From CAJQHK01 sp038142525 (GTDB lineage: Bacteria; Pseudomonadota; Alphaproteobacteria; Rickettsiales; UBA1997), in NCBI GenBank assembly GCA_038142525.1, contig JAYQKE010000002.1, positions 1 to 64,000 of the forward strand: DNA of 64,000 nt. The letters are read 5' to 3'. Shown here piece by piece: positions 10,192-20,474 of the stretch. Under the pieces are notes generated by a model. That model saw only the letters and a program-made list of their open reading frames with translations. It did no database searches and was not told the DNA's origin. How positions within the stretch are numbered: position 1 is the first letter of the stretch; each line of letters starts with the position of its first letter. Both the position numbers and the translations under genes were made by a program.

Positions 10192-11302
10192 CTTACTCCC
10201 CTACATAATTATTGATCATTAATTTTCACGATATATCATATCCTCCTTAATCAAAATAAGGATCATGAAAGAATTAATAAATCAATATTTCAGTGACTTT
10301 GGCAAAGTTCTTCCAAAGAGGTTAGCTAATATAACAACTGCGATAATGCGATGCGGTAGCGCTAATACTTACCAAATAGCCAGACAGCTTTCAAAGGAAA
10401 ACAATAAAAGCTTTAAGACAAATGATATGGCTGTTTATAGATTATTACAGAGCAAAGATTTCCAGATAGATGATTCCTTTTGGCGCAAACATGTGAAGCT
10501 AATATTTAGCTTGTTAGAGGAAAAAAATGTAATATTGAAAGGTCAAAGAATACAAATAAATATCGACTTCACAAGTCATGAAAATAATTTCTTAATTCTT
10601 AGTGCTTCAGTTATTTTAAATGGTAAAGCAATTACCATATATTTTTCGATGCGCAAATATCCAAAAAAGAAGAATCAAATGTCACAAATAAAAATGGAAG
10701 AAGCTTTTATAAAGGGTCTAAGGCATGTATTATCTAAGAAATATAGCTATGTAATAGTTGCGGATAGGGGTTTTGGAAATAATAGATTCGCTAATCTTTG
10801 CAAGGAAAATAATTTTGATTATGTATTAAGAATTAATCCTAATTTGATAATAGAATATGATAATCAAAAAATTAATCTTAACAGCATAAAAGAAGACAAG
10901 ATATTCAAAGCCAAATCTGTATCATGGAAAAGGGAGCTAAACCTTACAATATGCACTCAAGATAAGCAGATATGGTATCTAATGAGTAGTGATGATAATA
11001 TGGCACAACAACAAATCTATGAGAATCGTTTTAAAATAGAGAAAATAATAAAAAGAATTACCAAGATTGTAAAAGCTCTGGTTATGACATAGAAAATAAT
11101 AAAATTAGGAAATATGATAGATTTAAGAGGCTCAATTTTTATATTGTGTATTATTATCACATGCTCTTGTTTGCTTTATTGGATATGCAATATCTAGATC
11201 AAAAAGTAATATTAAAAAAACTCTATAGAAAAAGGAGATTTGGAAACTTATCTGATCTCAGTCTTTTCAAGATCGGATATAATGCTGTCTCAATTTACTT
11301 TA
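10192..11302 (+). mobile_element. IS4-family element, copy 1, 3' end lost
   Basis: Starts CTTACTCCCCTACATAAT, the same terminal repeat as the full copy at 19952-25436. It was inserted into IS630-A. At 11302 it stops at the edge of IS5-A copy 4, and the rest of the IS4 is not found on the other side, where IS110 sequence follows. So the right part was removed, most simply by recombination between two IS5-A copies. Confidence 0.8.
10265..11302 (+). pseudogene. IS4-family transposase, frameshifted and truncated
   Basis: Frame 10265-11092 encodes MKELINQYFSDFGKVLPKRL through an RNase H-like core: IDFTSHEN carries the first Asp and VIVADRGFGN the second, with YENRFKIE supplying the YREK-like Glu region. 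A shift near 11045 (KIEKIIKRI where copy 2 has KIEKNYQDCK) ends it early. Sequence after that continues in another frame until IS5-A cuts it. It has an upstream AGGAGG-like stretch near 10242. Confidence 0.75.
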
Positions 11303-12650
11303 GGAACCTCTGAAAAACCAATTATCTAATTTATAGATTTGAAACTGTTTAATTTTGTTATTTTTGCCAAAGTTTAGCAAAGTTATTTTATAAAATTTTG
11401 TTTGAATTTATTTGATAAAAATAGCCAGAAAAGCTTGATTTATCTAGCTTTTTTGCTTATTATTGATATATTAAATTCAAATAAAATATATAATTATGGC
11501 AACCCAGCAATCATTTTTTTCATTAGCAATTTCTAGAAAATTAAGAGCGGAGAAGTTTCTTAATCAAATGACGGATATTATTCCATGGCAAAGATTGATT
11601 GATAAGATAGAGCCTTTTTATCCTAATGGTACTAGTGATTACGGTGGCAGGAAGGTGACAGATTTATTATTAATATTTAAGATTCATTTGTTACAGCAGT
11701 GGTTTGGTCTTAGTGATCCAGCTATGGAGGATGCTATATATGATAGAATAAGTTTTCAAAAATTCTTAAATATTGATATTGGTATTGATAATGTTCCGGA
11801 TGAGACTGTGATATTGAGATTCCGTCATTTATTGGAAAAGCATAATTTATCGTCGATTATATTTAACGAGGTAAATTCATATCTTGAAGAGAATGATCTT
11901 TTGTTGAAGGAGGGTACGATAACTGATGCGACATTAATATCTGCTCCAACTAGTACAAAAAACAAGAAGAGGAAAAGGGACCAAGAGATGTCTTCTACCA
12001 AGAAAGGGAAGAATTATTATTTTGGCATGAAGTCTCATATTGGTGTGCAAACTAAGGGTAAGCCAATTATTCATTCTATTGTCACGACGACAGCTAAAGA
12101 TCATGATTCTACTAAAACAGAGGAGTTATTACATGGTGATGAAACTTCTTTATTTGGTGACAAGGCCTATGATGATAAGGCAATAAAAAAGATTTTGTAG
12201 GAATCACAATATATTTTATGGTATAACCAATAGAGCTAAATCTAACAAAAAACTTTCAAATAAGCAAAAAAAGAGGAATAAACAATTTTCATCAGTTCGA
12301 GCTAAAGTTGAACATCCATTTCAAATTATAAAGCATCTTTGGGGCTATAGAAAGGTTAGATATAATGGTTTACAAAAGAATACTAATCAATTACAAATGC
12401 TATCATCCCTTGCTAATCTCTATATGGTTAGAAAAATACTACCAAATACAGCGTAACAAGGGATAAATGTGTCTAATTTAGCCAAAAATGGTAAAATTAG
12501 ACAAGAAACTAGAGAAATTACCACAAATATGCCTAAATTTGGATAAAGATTGTTAATTTTTAACAAAATTAGCAATCTTTATCCAAATTATAAAATTTTT
12601 TCTGAAAAATGAAAAAATAGACAAAATTAAATAGGAAAATCAGAGGTTCC
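11303..12650 (+). mobile_element. IS5-A element, copy 4, at an IS4/IS110 junction
   Basis: Both ends intact (GGAACC ... GGTTCC). Left flank is IS4 (...TTTA), right flank is IS110 (TTAAAGG...). The flanks belong to different elements, so this copy marks a recombination junction and not a simple insertion. Confidence 0.9.
11496..12456 (+). pseudogene. IS5-A transposase, frameshifted
   Basis: Two residues (SG at 13-14) are missing in frame, and near 12186 an extra A in the run after GCAATA (six A instead of five) turns AIKRFCRN into AIKKIL-stop, removing the catalytic E273 region. The C-terminal codons remain to 12456. Confidence 0.87.
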
Positions 12651-12877
12651 TTAAAGGAAGATTGGCAACAAGATATTATGAATTATCATAGGGTAAGAAG
12701 TAGATTAATCAAACAAAGAACTGCTCTTGGAAATGAAATTAGGGGGTTGTTGGCAGAATATGGGATAATATCAGCAAAAACAATTTCTAGCTTAAAGAAA
12801 AAGTTACATTTGATATTAAATACAGATTCTAGTGATTATGCTAGTAAATTCTCAGATTTTACAAAAGAAATGCTAAA
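12651..12877 (+). pseudogene. IS110-family transposase, middle fragment
   Basis: KEDWQQDIMNYHRVRSRLIK and RTALGNEIRGLLAEYGI match the linker region of IS110-type DEDD transposases. The N-terminal DEDD domain is gone (IS5-A copy 4 abuts) and IS3-A copy 1 is inserted at 12878. The C-terminal end of the same element reappears at 15698. Confidence 0.75.
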
Positions 12878-14090
12878 AGAAATGCCCCTAAAATTCAGAC
12901 CATTAATTATTTAATTTTTCATAGACTATAATTTCTTTAAATTTCGATTTGGAAGATGGAAAAATATGCTAATATTTTTTCATCTGTTAATTAAAAATTT
13001 AATTTAATAAATTATGTCAAAAAAATTAAAAAATATAATTCTGATTTTAAGTTTAAAGTTGTAATGAAATATTTATCCGAAAATTATACAATTTATCAGA
13101 TTTGTAGCGAATATGATATTGCTAAATCAACATTACATAAATGGGTTAAGCAGTTTAAAGCTAGCGGTAATGATATATTTTCTGATTCTAAGTTATCTAA
13201 AGAAGAAAAATTAAGTAAAAAAGAACAAAAAAAGAAGGATAAAGAAATTGATAAATTATATAAGAAAATAGGTCAATTAACAATGGAAAGAGATTTCTTA
13301 AAAAAGTTTCTGGACAGTTAGATTATTCTAAGAAAATCAAATTTCTAAAATTATCATCAGATATGTATAATTTAGCTGTCAGAAATAGATGTAGATTGTT
13401 AGATATTAATAGATCTAATTTTTATTATAAATCTAGGATTGATATTTCTAAGATTAATAGTTTATGCAAAGATATTCATAATATCTGGAGTAAATATCAA
13501 TTTTTCGGATATAGAAGAATTACAGAAATAATCAATCAAGATAGAAATCATAATAATAAAATTAATCGCAAGAAGATTCTTAGATTAATGAGAGTTCTAA
13601 AGATTAAAGCTCTTTATCCAAAGAAAAAGACAACAATCATCAATAAAAAAGATTACAAATATCCTTATTTATTAGAAGATAAATCTAAAATAGATAAGCC
13701 AAATCACACTTGGGCAATTGATATAACTTACATCAAAACACCAGTAGGATTTGTTTATTTAATGTCGCTAATTGATTGGAGTTCTAGATTTGTTGTTGCA
13801 TCAAAATTATCAATTTCTATGGAAACTAATAATTGTGTTGAAATATTAAAAAAGGGAATAAAAAATCATAAAATTATTCCAACAATTATTAATACTGATC
13901 AAGGATCTCAATTTACCAGCGGTAATTGGATAAATGAATTAAAAAAACGAAATATTCAAATATCAATGGATGGAAAAGGTAGGTGGGTAGACAATGTAAT
14001 TATTGAAAGATTCTGGAGAACTGTAAAATATGAACAAATTTTTCTCAATCCTCCTGATAATATAGAAGAATTAAAGAGGCAAATAACAAG

Positions 14091-15442
14091 GGAACCTCTG
14101 AAAAACCAATTATCTAATTTATAGATTTGAAACTGTTTAATTTTGTTATTTTTGCCAAAGTTTAGCAAAGTTATTTTATAAAATTTTGTTTGAATTTATT
14201 TGATAAAAATAGCCAGAAAAGCTTGATTTATCTAGCTTTTTTGCTTATTATTGATATATTAAATTCAAATAAAATATATAATTATGGCAACCCAGCAATC
14301 ATTTTTTTCATTAGCAATTTCTGGTAGAAAATTAAGAGCGGAGAAGTTTCTTAATCAAATGACGGATATTATTCCATGGCAAAGATTGATTGATAAGATA
14401 GAGCCTTTTTATCCTAATGGTACTAGTGATTACGGTGGCAGGAAGGTGACAGATTTATTATTAATATTTAAGATTCATTTGTTACAGCAGTGGTTTGGTC
14501 TTAGTGATCCAGCTATGGAGGATGCTATATATGATAGAATAAGTTTTCAAAAATTCTTAAATATTGATATTGGTATTGATAATGTTCCGGATGAGACTGT
14601 GATATTGAGATTCCGTCATTTATTGGAAAAGCATAATTTATCGTCGATTATATTTAACGAGGTAAATTCATATCTTGAAGAGAATGATCTTTTGTTGAAG
14701 GAGGGTACGATAACTGATGCGACATTAATATCTGCTCCAACTAGTACAAAAAACAAGAAGAGGAAAAGGGACCAAGAGATGTCTTCTACCAAGAAAGGGA
14801 AGAATTATTATTTTGGCATGAAGTCTCATATTGGTGTGCAAACTAAGGGTAAGCCAATTATTCATTCTATTGTCACGACGACAGCTAAAGATCATGATTC
14901 TACTAAAACAGAGGAGTTATTACATGGTGATGAAACTTCTTTATTTGGTGACAAGGCCTATGATGATAAGGCAATAAAAAGATTTTGTAGGAATCACAAT
15001 ATATTTTATGGTATAACCAATAGAGCTAAATCTAACAAAAAACTTTCAAATAAGCAAAAAAAGAGGAATAAACAATTTTCATCAGTTCGAGCTAAAGTTG
15101 AACATCCATTTCAAATTATAAAGCATCTTTGGGGCTATAGAAAGGTTAGATATAATGGTTTACAAAAGAATACTAATCAATTACAAATGCTATCATCCCT
15201 TGCTAATCTCTATATGGTTAGAAAAATACTACCAAATACAGCGTAACAAGGGATAAATGTGTCTAATTTAGCCAAAAATGGTAAAATTAGACAAGAAACT
15301 AGAGAAATTACCACAAATAATGCCTAAATTTGGATAAAGATTGTTAATTTTTAACAAAATTAGCAATCTTTATCCAAATTATAAAAATTTTTTCTGAAAA
15401 ATGAAAAAATAGACAAAATTAAATAGGAAAATCAGAGGTTCC
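14091..15442 (+). mobile_element. IS5-A element, copy 5, with adjacent deletion
   Basis: Complete, with both terminal GGAACC/GGTTCC. It sits in IS3-A orfB. Compared with IS3-A copy 2 the target lost about 40 bp between AACAAG and TTTGAATTAC, and no duplication is seen. This is a deletion made at or after insertion. Confidence 0.9.
14284..15246 (+). CDS. IS5-A transposase (320 aa)
   Basis: Intact. Identical in protein sequence to the copies at 23476, 26790, 35139 and 45498. Candidate catalytic D145, D223 and E273 all present. Confidence 0.95.
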   Translation: MATQQSFFSLAISGRKLRAEKFLNQMTDIIPWQRLIDKIEPFYPNGTSDYGGRKVTDLLLIFKIHLLQQWFGLSDPAMEDAIYDRISFQKFLNIDIGIDNVPDETVILRFRHLLEKHNLSSIIFNEVNSYLEENDLLLKEGTITDATLISAPTSTKNKKRKRDQEMSSTKKGKNYYFGMKSHIGVQTKGKPIIHSIVTTTAKDHDSTKTEELLHGDETSLFGDKAYDDKAIKRFCRNHNIFYGITNRAKSNKKLSNKQKKRNKQFSSVRAKVEHPFQIIKHLWGYRKVRYNGLQKNTNQLQMLSSLANLYMVRKILPNTA

Positions 15443-15697
15443 TTTGAATTACAAAACTCCTAGTCAAATTTACTATAATGATGACAGTAAGAGAAAAAGA
15501 ATTAGATTTTAAAATAAAAAATAATTAAAATCTAAAATATGAAATACGAAATTTTATAATTTTCCAGAAATTTCTACGAATTTGGCTATTTAGGGCCATT
15601 CTAAAATTTCAGAAAATTCAAAAATTTCTACACCGAATTTAAAGAAAAAGTCTATGACTTTTAAAGAGGTAATGGTCTAACAAATGGGTGCAGTTCT

Positions 15698-15838
15698 AAA
15701 TTAAGTGATTGGTTCTTAGATTTAAAAATTAGAAAAAATAGCAATGTTGCAACAGTTGCTCTTGCTAATAAATTAGCAAGAATCTGCTTTGTAATATTAA
15801 ATAAGGAACAAGAATATGAAGCAAATTATAATTGTTAA
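15698..15838 (+). pseudogene. IS110-family transposase, C-terminal fragment
   Basis: SDWFLDLKIRKNSNVATVAL and NKLARICFVILNKEQEY match the conserved end of IS110 transposases (RN.AAVALANK.AR). It is the other side of the IS110 relic at 12651-12877, split by IS3-A. The central region is missing, so the element was already deleted or was shortened when IS3-A entered. Confidence 0.75.
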
Positions 15839-16180
15839 AAATTCAAATATAATTTTATTTCATAATTTTGTAATTAATTTTAAGGAAGTTAAATAAAATC
15901 ATATAATATGCACCATAAGGATTAATAGTAGTAAACTAAAACCAGAGTTTTTTTTAAAACCTGTTTTAAGCATTGGTCTTAATTAATATTAAAGACGTAC
16001 AAATGTTTAGGAATTAAATAACTCTCAACGGATAAACTATTAGGACTATTAAAAATTAATAAATTCTTCAAAAGAAGAAAATTTTAATAAGTCGGATACA
16101 TGTTTGCATTAGTTACAAACTATAAATTCAAAATAGTGAAATATTATTAAATTTTATTTGCAAAAAACAGAAGTCCATAC
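15839..16180. other. Non-coding stretch ahead of the ABC-F gene
   Basis: 342 bp of A/T-rich sequence with no reading frame worth calling. It contains a short AAAACCAG ... CTGTTTTA-like inverted repeat near 15939-15966. It should hold the ABC-F promoter, but no convincing -35/-10 pair was identified. No RNA gene recognised. Confidence 0.5.
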
Positions 16181-17669
16181 ATGATTAAAATTAGAAATTT
16201 AGCCATATCTTTTGCCGGACAAGATATTTTTGAAGATGTTAATATAGTTTTCAATAGGGGAGATAAAGTTGGTTTTATTGGTCGCAATGGTAGTGGTAAA
16301 AGTACCTTTTTAAAATTAATTTTAGGTAAATTAGAGCCAAATGATGGTGAAGTTTTAATTCCCAATGGCTATGAAATAGGTCATTTAGAGCAGCATATTA
16401 AATTTACTCATAATTCGGTAATTGACGAAGTTTGTAGTATTTTGCCCGAAGAAAGAGAATATGAAGGTTGGAAAGGTGAAGAAATTTTAATGGGTCTTGG
16501 ATTTAGTGAAGATGATATGCTCAAAGATCCGCAAGATTTTTCTGGTGGTTATCAGGTCAAAATTAATTTGGCAAAATTACTTTTAACCGAGCCTAATATG
16601 TTGCTTCTTGATGAACCAACAAATTATCTTGATATTCATTCCGTCAGATGGCTGAAAAAATTCTTACAAGATTGGGATGGAGAGATTATTTTGGTTACTC
16701 ATGATAGGGGCTTTATGGATGAGGTCATTAATCAAACTTTAAACATTCATCGTGGTATTTTTAGAAAAACTCCTGGTAATACTCGTAATGTTATGGAAAA
16801 AATTGCTCTTGAGGAAGAAATTTACGAAAAGACTAGAATTAATGAGGATAAAAAAAGGAAAAAAACCGAAGAATGGATTAGTCGCTTTGGTGCTAAAGCC
16901 AGTATGGCTAGCAGGGCCCAGTCAAAAGTTAAAATGCTTGAAAAGCAGGGAGTAAAAGAAAAATTATCTGACATTTCTAGCCTAGAATTCACATTTAACT
17001 ATTTAGATAATAATGTTAGGGGTAATTTGATTGAAACAAAAAATATTATTTTTGGTTATAACCAAGATAATATTTTGATCAAAAAATTATCTTTTAAATT
17101 AACTGCTGAAGATAAAATTTGTATTATTGGTAAAAATGGCAAGGGTAAGTCAACTTTGCTAAAATTAATTACTAGTAATTTAAAAGCCCTAGAGGGTTAT
17201 ATTAAAATTCATAATAAGACTGAAATTGGTTATTTTGGTCAGATGAATATCGATCGTTTAAATCCAAATAATAGTATTTATGAGGAGATGCAAGAATATG
17301 TACCAGAAATGAATCAAAGTAATGTTCGTCGAATTTGTGGTAATATGATGTTTACTGGCACTTTATCTAATAAAAAAATTGAAGTTTTATCAGGTGGTGA
17401 AAAAAGCTAGCGTCATGCTTGGTAAAATTCTTTTAAAACCAGCTAATTTATTATTACTTGATGAACCAACTAATCATTTGGATATGGATTCTTGTGAATC
17501 TTTGTTGCAGGCAATTAAAAATTTTGAAGGTGCGGTTTTAATGGTTACTCATGATGAATATTTTTTGCGCGAAGTGGCTAATAAATTAATTATTTTTGAT
17601 AATGATAAAGTTTCAGTTTTTGAAGGTGGTTATGATGATTTTTTAAAGAAGGTTGGATGGAGTGATTGA
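16181..17669 (+). pseudogene. ABC-F family ATPase, single frameshift in the second signature motif
   Basis: Soluble tandem-ATPase protein of the ABC-F class (Uup/EttA-like), which act on ribosomes and have no membrane domain. First cassette: Walker A GRNGSGKST (about residues 36-44), signature FSGGYQVK, Walker B MLLLDEPTNYLD, switch VTHDRGF. A charged linker (about 200-260, KKRKKTEEWISRFGAKASMA) is typical. Second cassette: Walker A GKNGKGKST; then the LSGGEK signature is broken because the A-run at 17400-17405 has six A where five would keep the frame. After the shift the rest continues to LLLLDEPTNHLD, VTHDEYF and ends GGYDDFLKKVGWSD at 17669. No long C-terminal coiled coil, so shorter than Uup. 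Could be functional if the poly-A run slips during transcription, or if the extra A is a sequencing error. Confidence 0.85.
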
Positions 17670-17743
17670 AGTTAATATCAAAGTTCATTTAAAATAGTTT
17701 TTAAATTGATAATTGTATTATATATCTTAGAAGATTTTCGATG

Positions 17744-17768
17744 ATGTGGCTACCTTTTTCCGGACAGT
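17744..17768 (-). repeat. Solo terminal piece of the IS3-B element
   Basis: GATGTGGCTACCTTTTTCCG is the reverse complement of the sequence that closes the IS3-B fragment at 48008-48030. Only the end is left here. Confidence 0.6.
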
Positions 17769-17780
17769 TTTTTAATAATT

Positions 17781-18215
17781 AAAAGACCTTTGCATAGATC
17801 ATTAAAATTTCCCTAACTTTCTCTTGGTTTTTTCTTAATTTCATCAATTTTTTCTTGAATAAAACAGCAATAAAGCTAGTATTTATCTAGCTTTATTGCT
17901 GTTTATTATAATGAAATATTAATAAATTATGGTTACTTTTGCTTCTATTTCCATTCAAGAGAGATTAAAAAATGACAGTAAATTGTTAAAGTTAGATAAA
18001 TTAATAAATTGGGAGAGGTTGAGATCTTATTTGGTCAAGATTCACAAAAAAGACTTTAATGAAAATAGCGACAGAGGTAGAAAATCTTATGATAAAATAT
18101 CTATGTTAAAGCTTGTTCTACTTGGTCAATGGAATAGTTTAAGCGATGAAGAATTAGAATATGCTGTAAAGGTAAGGCTTGATTTTATATCATTTTGTGG
18201 CTTTGATATTAGTGA
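17781..18215 (+). mobile_element. IS5-B element, 5' fragment (copy 1)
   Basis: A second IS5-family type. The left end begins AAGACCTTTGCAT, also seen at 25489. A hairpin AAAGCTAG ... CTAGCTTT at about 17871-17896 precedes the gene. Coding from 17929: MVTFASISIQERLKNDSKLL through LKLVLLGQWNSLSDEELEYA to residue ~96, then it stops at 18215 where IS630-A sequence begins. Confidence 0.8.
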
Positions 18216-18397
18216 AATTCAATATCACATTACTTTATCTTCCAGCTTATTCACCAGATCTTAACCCAATTGAAAAGAAATGGTCTCAAATCAAGTATTG
18301 GTACAGGAAGTGGAGAAATAAATACAGCGATAAAAGAGAGTTACTCGAAATGTTGCTTGGAATAAGAGAAAATGCAAGCTTAATTTAGTTGTCTATA
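18216..18397 (+). pseudogene. IS630-A transposase, C-terminal fragment
   Basis: FNITLLYLPAYSPDLNPIEK, KWSQIKYWYRKW and LEMLLGIRENASLI: the end of an IS630/Tc1-like DDE transposase, with the terminal Glu in NPIEKKW. Lost one codon base near SDKREL compared with the copy at 44407. The IS630-A terminal repeat (AAGCTTAATTTAGTTGTCTA) closes it. Confidence 0.8.
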
Positions 18398-18734
18398 AAA
18401 ACCAAGATAAGAAAATATTCTTAATATTAGATAATCTAAGAGTTCATCATGCTAAAAAAGTAAAAGAATGGCAACAAAAACATAAAGATAAAATAGAGTT
18501 CTATTTTCTTCCAGCATATACCTGAATTAAATCCAGATGAATTGGTTAATCAAGATGTTAAGGCAAATGCAGTAAAACATAGGTTAATTCATACAAAAGA
18601 AGAATTAAATAAAATAGTCAGATCATATTTATATTCTCTACAGAGAGATAAGCAAAAAATAAGAAATTTTTTCAAAAAGAAAAGTGTTAGATATCCGCCT
18701 AAAAGTCTACTAATTTATAAAAGGGGTAATAAAA
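18398..18734 (+). pseudogene. IS630-B transposase, C-terminal fragment
   Basis: A different IS630 type: YKNQDKKIFLILDNLRVHHA carries the middle Asp, then FYFLPAY, a small deletion near 18522 that shifts the frame, and PELNPDELVNQDVKANAV with the final Glu-like residue region. It ends RNFFKKKSVRYPP. It abuts the 3' end of dcd (dcd stop at 18735), so the insertion came within a few bases of that gene. Confidence 0.75.
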
Positions 18735-19301
18735 TTATGTTCTAGGTAGTGTTACGCCAGTTTGGCCCATATATTTACCATTTTTATCCTTATAGCTTTT
18801 AATGCATCTCTCACTACCCCTGAGAAATAAAAATTGGCAAGCACCTTCCCCAGCATAGATTTTTGCCGGAAGTGGTGTAGTATTTGAAAATTCTAAAGTA
18901 ACATGACCTTCCCAGCCAGGCTCAAGAGGTGTGACATTAACAATGATACCGCATCTAGCATAGGTTGATTTACCAACGCAAATAACCAAAACATCTTCCG
19001 GTATCTTAAAATATTCAACAGTTCTAGCCAAGGCGAAACTATTAGGTGGAATAATACAAATATCAGTTTTTTTATCAACAAAACTATCCTCAGCAAAATC
19101 CTTTGGATCAACTATAGCTGAATTAATATTGGTAAAAATCTTAAACTCATCAGAAACTCTAGCATCATAACCATAGGATGAATTACCATAGGAGATAATT
19201 TTTTGACCATCTTTTACTCTAACTTGATCAGCAATAAAAGGGGAAATCATATTTTGCTCTTTGACCATTTGAGCAATTTGGCCATCTGACATTATAGACA
19301 T
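18735..19301 (-). CDS. dcd: dCTP deaminase
   Basis: Cytosolic homotrimeric enzyme that deaminates dCTP to dUTP, feeding thymidylate synthesis. 188 aa, the normal length. Motifs: SYGYDARVSDEF near residues 42-53, the Dcd core KSTYARCGI with catalytic Arg and then PLEPGWEGHVTLEFSN with the catalytic Glu, and the C-terminal tail GQTGVTLPRT, which closes over the active site. Undamaged, one of few intact core genes in this part. Start chosen at ATG 19301 (MSIMSDGQIA); the second ATG (MSDGQIA) is possible. IS630-B touches its 3' end, so any native terminator has been lost. Confidence 0.93.
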   Translation of the reverse strand: MSIMSDGQIAQMVKEQNMISPFIADQVRVKDGQKIISYGNSSYGYDARVSDEFKIFTNINSAIVDPKDFAEDSFVDKKTDICIIPPNSFALARTVEYFKIPEDVLVICVGKSTYARCGIIVNVTPLEPGWEGHVTLEFSNTTPLPAKIYAGEGACQFLFLRGSERCIKSYKDKNGKYMGQTGVTLPRT

Positions 19302-20474
19302 ATTATGAATTTAACTAAATTAATTTATGAAAATATTAAGAATAAAATATGGTAATTTTATTAGAGTAAAAAACAAGATTCTTTAAAAAATATTTAGATA
19401 TTAAAATTCTCATATACCTCTGAATTTTTGATTTGCAACATTTTGTACTACCGGAGAAGAGGGTGAATGATCTGGCCTACCAACAACATCCGCATCAATA
19501 TCTCCCCCTATTTCACTAGATTCTTCCTCTCTTTTTTCCTCTTTCACGCAACTTAATGAAGATAAAATACATCTTAATATCTTAGAAATGCATTCTATAG
19601 AAGATGATGTAACTTTTTGCATTTCAGTCAAGATATCAGAAGAAACTCCTTTTACTTTATCAGTTTGCAAAACTGATAATATTGTTGCAAATGCGACATT
19701 AAAAGCAACATCCATCATGAATTCTAAAGCCTCTCTTTCTTTTTCTTGCACCTCATCGCTAGTAACATATTCAGTAAAATAGTCACTTGCTATAAGAGAT
19801 ACGGCATATGTTAGCGCTATATTTAGTAAAAATTGTTTAAACATGTCACATTTAGAATTGCCAGATTTTGCAATTTCATTTATTTTTGCTACACATTGTA
19901 TGGCGGTATCTTCATCATCAACTGTTCTAGTAATAAATCTGGCTAAAAGGGCTTACTCCCCTACATAATCAAAACATTCCAATTGATCGATAAAAAAGAG
20001 CAATGGATTGTTTAAAGTAAATTGAGACAGCATTATATCCGATCTTGAAAAGACTGAGATCAGATAAGTTTCCAAATCTCCTTTTTCTATAGAGTTTTTT
20101 TTAATATTACTTTTTGATCTAGATATTGCATATCCAATAAAGCAAACAAGAGCATGTGATAATAATACACAATATAAAAGCCTCTTAAATCTATCATATT
20201 TCCTAATTTTATTATTTTCTATGTCATAACCAGAGCTTTTACAATCTTGGTAATTCTTCTCTATTTTAAAACGATTCTCATAGATTTGTTGTTGTGCCAT
20301 ATTATCATCACTACTCATTAGATACCATATCTGCTTATCTTGAGTGCATATTGTAAGGTTTAGCTCCCTTTTCCATGATACAGATTTGGCTTTGAATATC
20401 TTGTCTTCTTTTATGCTGTTAAGATTAATTTTTTGATTATCATATTCTATTATCAAATTAGGATTAATTCTTAA

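Larger units (their letters stand above)
13014..15512 (+). pseudogene. IS3-A orfA/orfB transposase genes, damaged
   Basis: orfA starts at 13014 but has lost one base in its second-to-fourth codons (SKKLKNI in place of SKEIKKY), so the native frame resumes only inside; its helix-turn-helix and leucine-rich helix (to 13321) are otherwise intact. orfB (13363 onward) holds WAIDITYIKT, INTDQGSQF and VIIERFWR, the DDE residues. It is cut at 14090 after KRQITR by IS5-A copy 5. Past that element the coding sequence resumes at LNYKTPSQIYY, but about 40 bp between the two points (present in copy 2) are deleted. Confidence 0.82.
12878..15697 (+). mobile_element. IS3-A element, copy 1, interrupted by IS5-A
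   Basis: Ends AGAAATGCCCC at the left and GGGTGCAGTTCT at the right; reading inward both reach AGACCATTA, giving an imperfect inverted repeat. A 3-bp duplication AAA fits both sides (12875-12877, 15698-15700). IS5-A copy 5 sits at 14091-15442. Host of the insertion is IS110. Confidence 0.75.

Noticed and set aside
15839..16180. A tRNA or small RNA gene ahead of the ABC-F gene
   Set aside because: No cloverleaf or conserved T-arm could be found; the sequence is plain A/T-rich DNA.
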